Assembly (NCBI RefSeq): GCF_001426685.1
Contig: NZ_LMFB01000016.1
Location: forward strand, 69,895-133,894
From: Rhizobium sp. Root483D2
GTDB lineage: Bacteria > Pseudomonadota > Alphaproteobacteria > Rhizobiales > Rhizobiaceae
DNA length: 64,000 nucleotides
Direction of reading: 5' to 3'
The notes below the pieces were generated by a model, which searched no databases, was not told the origin of the DNA, and saw nothing but the letters and a program-made list of their open reading frames with translations. A program made the translations under genes and the position numbers. This document shows positions 57,327 through 64,000 of the stretch, in pieces; position 1 is the first letter of the stretch, and the number at the start of each line of letters is the position of its first letter.

Positions 57327-58874
57327 ATGTCAGACTATTCAGATACCGATAAACACGAGGACATGAAGGTCCTCCATTCGATGGGCTATGCGCAGGAACT
57401 CGAACGGCGCATGAGCTCCTTCTCGAACTTTGCCGTTTCCTTCTCGATCATCTGCATTCTGTCGGGCGGCATCAATTCGCTCGCGCAGGCGACATCGGGG
57501 GCGGGCGGTGCCGCCATCGGCATCGGCTGGCCGCTCGGCTGCTTCGTTTCTCTCGTCTTTGCCGTCGGCATGGCGCAGATCAGCTCCGCCTATCCGACCG
57601 CCGGCGGCCTCTATCACTGGGGCTCGATCCTCGGCAACCGCTTCACCGGCTGGGTCACCGCCTGGTTCAACCTGCTCGGTCTCGTTACGGTTCTCGGCGC
57701 CATCAATGTCGGCACCTATTACTTCTTCATGGGGTCGTTCGGCACGCCCTATTTCGGCCTGGAAGACACGACGACCATCCGTATCCTGTTCCTGGTGGTA
57801 ATTACCGGCGCGCAGGCGATCGTCAACCATATGGGCATCGGCCTGACGGCCAAGCTTACGGACTTTTCCGGCTATCTGATCTTTGCAACCGCGATCGCGC
57901 TGTCGGTTGTGTGCCTGGCTGCCGCTGACACCTACGAGTTCGGCCGTCTGTTCACCTTCTCCAACTATTCGGGCGAGGCCGGCGGCAATGTCTGGCCGGC
58001 AACATCCGGCACGTGGGTGTTCCTGCTCGGCCTGCTCCTGCCGATCTACACGATCACCGGCTACGATGCTTCCGCCCATACGTCGGAAGAAACCGTCAAG
58101 GCGGCAACCTCGGTTCCGCGCGGCATGATCTCGTCGGTTCTGTGGTCGGCTCTGTTCGGCTACATCATGCTGTGCAGCTTCGTTCTGCTGCTCCCCAGCA
58201 TGGACGAGGCCGCCAAGCAGGGCTGGAACGTGTTCTTCTGGGCGATGGACACGCAGGCCAATTCGACCGTGAAGGACATCCTCTACCTCGCCATCCTCAT
58301 CAGCCAATGGCTGTGCGGCCTGGCCACGGTCACGTCCGTATCGCGCATGATCTTCGCCTTCTCGCGGGATGGCGGTCTTCCGGCATCCAAGGCTCTGGCC
58401 AAGGTCAGCCCGACCTACCGAACCCCGGTTGCCGCAATCTGGACCGGCTCGATCCTTGCCGTTCTGTTCGTCTGGGGCTCGTCGCTGGTCACGATCGGCG
58501 AGACGCCGGTCTATACGATCGTCGTGTCCTGCACGGTCATCTTCCTGTTCTTCTCCTTCGCGATCCCGATTACGCTTGGCCTCTTTGCCTGGGGAACCTC
58601 GAAATGGGACAAGATGGGTCCGTGGAACCTCGGCGAGGGCGTCTTCAAGCTGTTTGCCGTGCTGACGATCCTGGCAATGATCCTGATCTTCGTGCTCGGC
58701 GTCCAGCCTCCGAATACGCCGGCTCTTTACGTCACCGTCGGCTTCCTGATCCTGACCGGTATCGTCTGGTTCGGCTTTGAACGCCGCCGCTTCAAGGGCC
58801 CGCCGATCGGCGACGAAGTTGCACGCCGTTCCGCTGAAATTGCAGCGGCCGAAAAGGCCGTTGGGCAGAAGTGA
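57327..58874 (+). CDS. APC-family amino acid/amine permease
   Basis: 515 residues, about 12 membrane segments. GGINSLAQATSGAGGAAIG and the TM6-like GYDASAHTSEET are features of the GABA/choline-type APC subfamily (BAT1/GabP/UGA4-like). It would bring an amine or amino acid across the inner membrane. AGGGG sits seven bases before the ATG. It lies between the FGase-like and glutamine-synthetase-like genes and is followed by a hairpin. Confidence 0.86.
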   Translation: MSDYSDTDKHEDMKVLHSMGYAQELERRMSSFSNFAVSFSIICILSGGINSLAQATSGAGGAAIGIGWPLGCFVSLVFAVGMAQISSAYPTAGGLYHWGSILGNRFTGWVTAWFNLLGLVTVLGAINVGTYYFFMGSFGTPYFGLEDTTTIRILFLVVITGAQAIVNHMGIGLTAKLTDFSGYLIFATAIALSVVCLAAADTYEFGRLFTFSNYSGEAGGNVWPATSGTWVFLLGLLLPIYTITGYDASAHTSEETVKAATSVPRGMISSVLWSALFGYIMLCSFVLLLPSMDEAAKQGWNVFFWAMDTQANSTVKDILYLAILISQWLCGLATVTSVSRMIFAFSRDGGLPASKALAKVSPTYRTPVAAIWTGSILAVLFVWGSSLVTIGETPVYTIVVSCTVIFLFFSFAIPITLGLFAWGTSKWDKMGPWNLGEGVFKLFAVLTILAMILIFVLGVQPPNTPALYVTVGFLILTGIVWFGFERRRFKGPPIGDEVARRSAEIAAAEKAVGQK

Positions 58875-58887
58875 TCCAATAAGACAA

Positions 58888-58917
58888 GGTGGAAGCCGCG
58901 TGTCTGCGGCTTCCACC
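58888..58917 (+). terminator. Intercistronic hairpin
   Basis: GGTGGAAGCCGC and GCGGCTTCCACC form a perfect 12-bp stem with a 6-nt loop, between the permease stop and the glutamine-synthetase-like gene. There is no T-tract, so it may be a processing or attenuation element rather than a full stop. Confidence 0.55.
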
Positions 58918-58976
58918 GGACGTCCACGAGACGCAGCCGCCAAGGCCGCGTTACGATCAAGCACGGGATTTTTGCA

Positions 58977-60347
58977 ATGAGCGCGAGCTATTCGTTTGAA
59001 GAGTTGAAGAAGGATGTGGCCGAGGGCCGTATCGATACGGTTCTGGCCTGCCAGGTCGATATGCAGGGACGCCTGATGGGAAAGCGTTTTCACGCGCAGT
59101 TCTTCGTCGATAGCGCCTGGGAGGAGACCCATAGCTGCAACTATCTTCTCGCGACCGACCTGGAGATGGAAACGGTCAACGGCTACAAATCGACAAGCTG
59201 GGAGAGCGGTTACGGCGACTATACGATGAAGCCGGATCTGACGACGCTTCGCCGCATTCCATGGCTCGAAGGCACGGCGCTGGTTCTCTGCGACATGCTC
59301 GACCATCACACTCACAAGGAAGTGCCGCATTCGCCGCGCGCCATCCTGAAGCGCCAGATCGCCCGGCTGGAGGCCATGGGCCTCAAGGCCTATATGGCGA
59401 CCGAACTCGAATTCTTCCTGTTCGACCAGAGCTATGACACTGCCCGCGAAAGCGGCTATCGCAACCTCAAGCTCGCCAGCGGCTATAACGAAGACTACCA
59501 CATCTTCCAGACGACCAAGGAAGAAGACGTGATGCGGGCGATCCGCAACGGCCTGCAAGGGGCGGGCATTCCGGTTGAAAACTCCAAGGGCGAGGCCTCC
59601 GCCGGCCAGGAGGAAATCAACGTCCGCTATGCCGATGCGCTGACCATGGCCGATAGGCATGTGATCATCAAGAACGGCTGCAAGGAAATCGCCTGGAGCA
59701 AGGGCAAGGCGATCACCTTCCTGGCCAAGTGGAACTACAATGCCGCCGGTTCCTCCTCGCATATCCATCAGTCGCTCTGGAGCACGGATGGCAAGGTGCC
59801 GCAATTCTTCGACAAGCAAGCACAACACGGCATGTCGGAGACGATGCGCCACTACGTCGCCGGGCTTTTGACGCATGCCAGCGAAATCACCTATTTCCTC
59901 GCGCCCTACATCAATTCCTACAAGCGCTTCATGGCCGGCACGTTCGCACCCACCAAGGCCGTCTGGTCAAAGGATAACCGCACGGCCGGATACCGCCTTT
60001 GCGGCGAAGGCACCAAGGCGATCCGCATCGAATGCCGCGTCGGTGGCTCCGATATCAATCCGTATCTCGCCATGGCGGCACTGATTGCGGCCGGTATTGC
60101 CGGGATCGAGGGCAAGATGGAACTGGAACCGGCCTTCGTCGGCGATGCCTATGGCGGCAAGGATATTCGCGAAATCCCCGCAACGTTGCGCGACGCCACG
60201 GCTGTCATGCGCAACTCGACGATGCTCATCGACGCCTTCGGCGAGGATGTCATCGCGCACTATACGCGGGCTGCCGAATGGGAGCAGGAAGAGTACGACC
60301 GCCGCGTGACGGACTGGGAAGTTGCGAGGGGGTTCGAGCGGGCGTGA
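58977..60347 (+). CDS. Glutamine-synthetase-family ligase (PuuA/gamma-glutamyl-amine synthetase type)
   Basis: 456 residues. The GS beta-grasp domain (about 1-105) and catalytic domain (ATELEFFLF near 140; NAAGSSSHIHQSL near 255; RIECRVGGSDINPYLAMAA near 345-365) are present. The active site follows the PuuA-like branch rather than GlnA, and the length (456) fits. Such ligases join glutamate to amines (putrescine, ethanolamine, isopropylamine) with ATP. The neighbouring permease, aldehyde and alcohol dehydrogenases fit an imported amino alcohol or diamine; the actual amine is unknown. Confidence 0.83.
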   Translation: MSASYSFEELKKDVAEGRIDTVLACQVDMQGRLMGKRFHAQFFVDSAWEETHSCNYLLATDLEMETVNGYKSTSWESGYGDYTMKPDLTTLRRIPWLEGTALVLCDMLDHHTHKEVPHSPRAILKRQIARLEAMGLKAYMATELEFFLFDQSYDTARESGYRNLKLASGYNEDYHIFQTTKEEDVMRAIRNGLQGAGIPVENSKGEASAGQEEINVRYADALTMADRHVIIKNGCKEIAWSKGKAITFLAKWNYNAAGSSSHIHQSLWSTDGKVPQFFDKQAQHGMSETMRHYVAGLLTHASEITYFLAPYINSYKRFMAGTFAPTKAVWSKDNRTAGYRLCGEGTKAIRIECRVGGSDINPYLAMAALIAAGIAGIEGKMELEPAFVGDAYGGKDIREIPATLRDATAVMRNSTMLIDAFGEDVIAHYTRAAEWEQEEYDRRVTDWEVARGFERA

Positions 60348-60424
60348 GATTATCGCAACATGTTGCGAATATGTGGTGACCTCTTTATAGTGTGCGGAAG
60401 ATCTAATTGTTCGGAGGTCAAGGC

Positions 60425-60892
60425 ATGGCGACGATCGATACCGCTTGGTTCTATCGGCAACTTGAGGCGCGCAACCAGTCGGTACGAGCCCTTGCGCGCT
60501 TTATGGAGATCGATGCGAGCGCAGTTTCCCGCATGCTGAAAGGCGAACGCAGAATGAGTGCGCAAGAGCAGGACCGTATCGCCGATTTTTTCGGCGTTGG
60601 GCTTGAAGAGGTCGCGGCCCATCGGCGGGGCGAAGTTTCGGGATTTTCCGAATCGAAACAGGAGCCATATTCGGCGGTGATGCATACCCGGCAGGAGCCG
60701 CCGGTGAAGATGTTTACCGAAGCGGATGTCGTCTACAAGGACGGCAAGCGCTGGATGGAAAGACCGGATGGAACGCTTGTGGAACTTCATCCGATTTTTG
60801 GATGCATGAAGGGAACGATGACGATTCCTGACGATCTGGATTTGACGGCTCCCGCTGATCCGGACTGGGGAAATGTGTATGAGGACGACTGA
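60425..60892 (+). CDS. XRE-family antitoxin-like protein
   Basis: 155 residues. N-terminal helix-turn-helix of Cro/XRE type (about 14-62: SVRALARFMEIDASAVSRMLKGERRMS). A linker and an acidic C-terminus follow (FGCMKGTMTIPDDLDLTAPADPDWG), which could wrap the toxin. GGAGG is seven bases before the ATG. The 3' end overlaps the PIN-domain gene by 14 bp, the usual order of antitoxin before toxin. It would repress its own promoter and neutralise the toxin. The C-terminal segment resembles antitoxins paired with PIN toxins more than VapB. Confidence 0.8.
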   Translation: MATIDTAWFYRQLEARNQSVRALARFMEIDASAVSRMLKGERRMSAQEQDRIADFFGVGLEEVAAHRRGEVSGFSESKQEPYSAVMHTRQEPPVKMFTEADVVYKDGKRWMERPDGTLVELHPIFGCMKGTMTIPDDLDLTAPADPDWGNVYEDD

Positions 60893-61301
60893 CGCTTATC
60901 TGTTGGACACCTGTGCCATGATTTGGGCGACCCAGTTTTCTCCCATGAGCAACGAAGCGTCCCTCGTATTGAACAACAAATCTTCTGTGCAAAGGCAGCT
61001 GAATGTTTCAGCGATGTCGGCATGGGAGATTGGGATGCTGATTTCGAAAGGGCGTTTGCCGACGAAAAAGAATGCGCTGAGCTGGTTTGCGGATTTTGTG
61101 AACGATGCTGACGTGGCCGTATTGGACGTAACGCCGCAATTGCTGGTGGCGTCGTCGTTTCTGCCCAAGCCAGTTCACAACGATCCGACGGATCGCATTC
61201 TGATCGCGACGGCCCGCGAGTACGACCTGACCATTATAACCCGCGATCGTGCGATCCTCGCCTATGGCGCCGCCGGTCACGTCAAGACACTTGCCTGTTA
61301 G
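60879..61301 (+). CDS. PIN-domain ribonuclease toxin (VapC-like)
   Basis: 140 residues. The four acidic residues of the PIN active site are traceable: Asp10 (LLDTCAMIW), Glu50 (SAWEIGML), Asp105 (DPTDRILIATA) and Asp123 (ITRDRAIL). VapC-type toxins cut RNA with Mg2+. The ATG at 60879 is preceded by GGGGA; ATG at 60873 is too close to it. Translationally overlapped with the antitoxin gene. The pair interrupts the amine-catabolic gene row. Confidence 0.87.
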   Translation: MRTTDAYLLDTCAMIWATQFSPMSNEASLVLNNKSSVQRQLNVSAMSAWEIGMLISKGRLPTKKNALSWFADFVNDADVAVLDVTPQLLVASSFLPKPVHNDPTDRILIATAREYDLTIITRDRAILAYGAAGHVKTLAC

Positions 61302-61321
61302 GCTTTTGGAGTGAAAAACGA

Positions 61322-62701
61322 ATGACCATGATCCAATGCATTTCCCCGGTGAATGGGGAGGTTTATGCCGAGCGCCCGGCGGTGGATGCCGCTGTTGCTT
61401 CGGCGGCGGTTGCGCGTGCGCGTGCGGCGCAGAAGAGCTGGGCCAAGCGGCCCATCGAGGACCGCGTCAAGCTGGTGCTTGCGGGTGTTGCGCGCCTCAA
61501 TGAAATGGTGGACGAGGTCGTGCCGGAGCTTGCCTGGCAGATGGGACGTCCGATCCGCTATGGCGGCGAGTTCCGTGGCTTCAACGAGCGCTCCAACTAT
61601 GTGGCGGCGATTGCGGCCGACGCGCTGGCGCCGATCATTGTCGAGGACAGCGCCAGTTTCGAGCGCCGGATCGAGCGCGTCGCCCATGGCGTCGTCTTCG
61701 TCATCGCGCCCTGGAACTATCCCTACATGACCGCGATCAACACGGTCGCTCCGGCGTTGATGGCGGGGAATACCGTGATCATCAAGCATGCCAGCCAGAC
61801 CATCCTGGTCGGCGAGCGCATGGTGCGTGCGTTTGTCGAGGCCGGCATTCCCGAAGACGTGTTCCAGAACATCTTCCTCGACCACGCGACGACATCGCAA
61901 CTGATCGCGGCCAAGAGCTTCGATTTCGTCAATTTCACCGGTTCGGTCGAAGGTGGCCGGTCGATCGAGCGGGCGGCGGCCGGGACCTTCACCGGTCTTG
62001 GCCTCGAACTCGGGGGCAAGGATCCGGGCTACGTCATGGAAGATGCCGATCTGGATGCGGCCGTCGAGACGCTGATGGACGGCGCGATGTTCAACTCCGG
62101 GCAGTGCTGCTGCGGCATCGAGCGCATCTATGTCAACGAAAACCTCTATGACGATTTCGTCGAGAAAGCGGTCGCGTTCGCCTCGGCCTACAAGCTCGGC
62201 AATCCGCTGGAACAGGAAACCTCGCTGGGGCCGATGGCGCACAAGCGGTTTGCCGCCGAAGTGCGGGCACAAACCGCTGAAGCGGTCGCCAAGGGCGCCA
62301 AGGCGCTGGTCGATCCGAAGCTGTTTCCGCAGGATGACGGCGGCGCCTATCTTGCGCCGCAGGTTCTGGTCGATGTCGATCACTCGATGAAGGTGATGAC
62401 GGAAGAGAGCTTTGGCCCGGTCGTCGGCATCATGAAGGTGAAGAACGATGCGGAAGCGCTGGCCTTGATGAATGATTGCAAATACGGCCTCACCACATCG
62501 CTCTGGACCAGGGACGCCGAGCGCGCCGCCCGTATCGGCAACGATCTCGAAACCGGCACCGTGTTCATGAACCGCGCCGACTATCTCGATCCGGCTTTGT
62601 GCTGGACCGGCGTCAAGGAAACCGGCCGTGGCGGATCGCTCTCGGTCATCGGTTTCCAGAACCTGACCCGCCCGAAATCCTACCATCTGAAGAAAGCCTG
62701 A
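61322..62701 (+). CDS. NAD(P)-dependent aldehyde dehydrogenase
   Basis: 459 residues. APWNYP with Asn132, general base Glu229 in LELGGKDP, and catalytic Cys263 in the GQCCCG segment. All ALDH essentials are present. In context it may oxidise a gamma-glutamyl-aminoaldehyde or free aldehyde made by the next gene's alcohol dehydrogenase. It starts 20 bp after the PIN toxin stop, and 4 bp separate it from the alcohol dehydrogenase. Substrate unknown. Confidence 0.86.
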   Translation: MTMIQCISPVNGEVYAERPAVDAAVASAAVARARAAQKSWAKRPIEDRVKLVLAGVARLNEMVDEVVPELAWQMGRPIRYGGEFRGFNERSNYVAAIAADALAPIIVEDSASFERRIERVAHGVVFVIAPWNYPYMTAINTVAPALMAGNTVIIKHASQTILVGERMVRAFVEAGIPEDVFQNIFLDHATTSQLIAAKSFDFVNFTGSVEGGRSIERAAAGTFTGLGLELGGKDPGYVMEDADLDAAVETLMDGAMFNSGQCCCGIERIYVNENLYDDFVEKAVAFASAYKLGNPLEQETSLGPMAHKRFAAEVRAQTAEAVAKGAKALVDPKLFPQDDGGAYLAPQVLVDVDHSMKVMTEESFGPVVGIMKVKNDAEALALMNDCKYGLTTSLWTRDAERAARIGNDLETGTVFMNRADYLDPALCWTGVKETGRGGSLSVIGFQNLTRPKSYHLKKA

Positions 62702-62705
62702 TACG

Positions 62706-63851
62706 ATGACCATCACTGCCAACTGGAGCTACCCGACATCCATCAAGTTCGGCGCAGGCCGGATCAAGGAGCTTGCCGATCATTGCAAGGCGCTCGGCAT
62801 CAAGAAGCCGCTTTTGATCACCGACCGTGGCCTGGCGCCGATGCCGATCACGCAGAATGCGCTCGATATTCTGGAGGCGGCCGGTCTTGGCCGCGCGCTG
62901 TTTGCCGATGTCGACAGCAATCCGACCGACGTCAATCTCAATGCCGGCGTCAAGGCTTTCAAGGCAGGCGGCCATGATGGCGTCATCGCTTTTGGCGGCG
63001 GCTCGGGCCTTGATCTGGGCAAGTGCGTCGCCTTCATGGCCGGGCAAAGCCGCCCGGTCTGGGATTTCGAGGATGTCGGTGACTGGTGGACCCGCGCCAG
63101 CGTCGAGGGCATTGCGCCGATCATAGCGGTTCCGACGACCGCCGGCACCGGTTCGGAAGTCGGCCGCGCCTCAGTCATCACCAATTCGCAGACCCATACC
63201 AAGAAGGTGATCTTCCATCCGAAATTCCTGCCTGCGGTGACCATCTGCGATCCGGAGCTGACGGTTGGCATGCCGAAGATCATCACGGCCGGAACCGGCA
63301 TGGATGCCTTTGCCCATTGCCTGGAAGCCTATTCCTCGCCGTTCTACCATCCGATGTCGGCCGGTATCGCGCTCGAAGGCTTGCGTCTCGTCAAGGACTA
63401 CCTGCCGCGCGCCTACAAGGACGGCGCGGATATCGAAGCGCGGGCAAACATGATGTCGGCTGCGGCCATGGGCGCGGTCGCCTTCCAGAAGGGGCTCGGC
63501 GCCATCCACTCGCTGTCGCATCCGGTCGGCGCCATCTACAACACCCATCACGGCATGACCAATGCCGTCGTCATGCCGCCGGTGCTGCGCTTCAACCGGC
63601 CGGCGATCGAGCAAAAGATCGGCCTGGCCGCCGCCTATCTCGGCATTTCCGGCGGCTTTGACGGTTTCTACGACTATGTGCTGCAGCTTCGCGAAGAACT
63701 CGGCGTTCCCGACAAACTTTCGGCGCTGGGCGTCGGCACGGACCGGATCGACGAAATGGCCGCAATGGCGATCGTCGATCCGACCGCCGGTGGCAATCCG
63801 GTGGAGCTGACGCTCGATGCCGCCAAGCAGCTGTTCCGCGACAGCATCTGA
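62706..63851 (+). CDS. Iron-type (group III) alcohol dehydrogenase
   Basis: 381 residues. Nucleotide-binding GGGS at 97-100 with GLDLGK. Metal ligands Asp200 and His204 (DAFAHCLEAY), His268 (IHSLSHPVG) and His282 (THHGM) are in the expected places. These enzymes interconvert primary alcohols and aldehydes with NAD. Coupled to the aldehyde dehydrogenase (4-bp gap), the two could turn an alcohol group into an acid. Last complete gene of the window. Confidence 0.9.
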   Translation: MTITANWSYPTSIKFGAGRIKELADHCKALGIKKPLLITDRGLAPMPITQNALDILEAAGLGRALFADVDSNPTDVNLNAGVKAFKAGGHDGVIAFGGGSGLDLGKCVAFMAGQSRPVWDFEDVGDWWTRASVEGIAPIIAVPTTAGTGSEVGRASVITNSQTHTKKVIFHPKFLPAVTICDPELTVGMPKIITAGTGMDAFAHCLEAYSSPFYHPMSAGIALEGLRLVKDYLPRAYKDGADIEARANMMSAAAMGAVAFQKGLGAIHSLSHPVGAIYNTHHGMTNAVVMPPVLRFNRPAIEQKIGLAAAYLGISGGFDGFYDYVLQLREELGVPDKLSALGVGTDRIDEMAAMAIVDPTAGGNPVELTLDAAKQLFRDSI

Positions 63852-63926
63852 GGTTCAGCTTCGGCTGTGTTGATATCCGGCATTGCGCCGGTGATTTGAC
63901 ATTATGCGATTGCCAAACTCTCCGTC

Positions 63927-63949
63927 ATTCCTGTGCCCGTCACAGGAAT
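63927..63949. repeat. Short palindrome ATTCCTGTG-CCCGT-CACAGGAAT
   Basis: 9-bp perfect arms, 75 bp after the alcohol dehydrogenase stop, followed by a second small stem CTCAAG-TC-CTTGAG. It may act as a terminator or be part of a dispersed repeat (the CCTGTG...CACAGGAATCCAG string is common between alphaproteobacterial genes). Nothing else is visible from 63852 to 64000. Confidence 0.5.
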
Positions 63950-64000
63950 CCAGCCAGCTCAAGTCCTTGAGCTGAAAGAGTCTTTTGACCCGACGGACGT

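Noticed and set aside
57339..59876. Open frame of 845 codons antisense to the permease and ligase genes
   Set aside because: It spans two well-supported genes and a hairpin gap; the composition is Arg/Glu/Gly-biased and no family is recognisable.

Overview
The window looks like a chromosome or chromid segment from a Rhizobiaceae-type alphaproteobacterium (Rhizobium/Agrobacterium/Ensifer-like). The evidence is high GC, dense ATGA-coupled operons, many ABC importers with dedicated regulators, palindromic intergenic repeats of the RIME/rhizobial type, a RirA-like iron box (TGA-N9-TCA), an EcfG-type stress promoter and a RibH2-type lumazine synthase behind an FMN riboswitch. I see no rRNA, tRNA, phage, IS element or CRISPR array.

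Layout. 1-7 kb: a truncated LysR gene diverges from two tandem dimethylglycine/sarcosine dehydrogenase paralogues and a Rieske oxygenase (glycine betaine demethylation). 7-12.4 kb: a small membrane protein, a stress ferritin-like protein, and an iron-siderophore operon (TonB receptor, FhuF-like reductase, binding protein). 12.5-19.2 kb: a LysR-linked polyamine ABC importer with an aminobutyraldehyde dehydrogenase. 19.3-24.3 kb: signal peptidase paralogue, esterase, MsrA, ACT-domain protein and CocE-type hydrolase. 24.4-32.5 kb: two paralogous Dpp-type binding proteins, one Dpp permease/ATPase set, an XRE regulator and a secreted PAAR-like protein.

32.8-41 kb: an operon for gamma-butyrobetaine/carnitine breakdown (acyl-CoA synthetase, enoyl-CoA hydratase, acyl-CoA dehydrogenase, carnitine dehydrogenase-thioesterase fusion, BKACE enzyme) with a divergent GlxA/CdhR-type regulator. 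Its product would be glycine betaine, which the genes at 0.6-7 kb could take on to glycine.

41-49.7 kb, the most interesting part: a LysR protein with two DNA-binding domains diverges from five genes: a histidine ammonia-lyase homologue without the MIO triad, a hydantoinase-like amidohydrolase, an N-carbamoyl-amino-acid hydrolase, a DUF917 protein and a urocanase homologue. Together they fit degradation of ergothioneine or S-methyl-ergothioneine to glutamate: trimethylamine elimination, hydration, desulfurisation, hydantoin opening, decarbamoylation.

49.8-64 kb: a small secreted protein, ribH2, an ABC importer with an RpiR-type regulator, then an N-formylglutamate-amidohydrolase-like enzyme, an APC permease, a glutamine-synthetase-like ligase, an XRE/PIN toxin-antitoxin pair, an aldehyde dehydrogenase and an iron-type alcohol dehydrogenase. 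The enzymes suggest catabolism of an amine or amino alcohol via gamma-glutamylation. The overall theme is scavenging of quaternary amines, polyamines and related nitrogen compounds. All functions are read from sequence alone.
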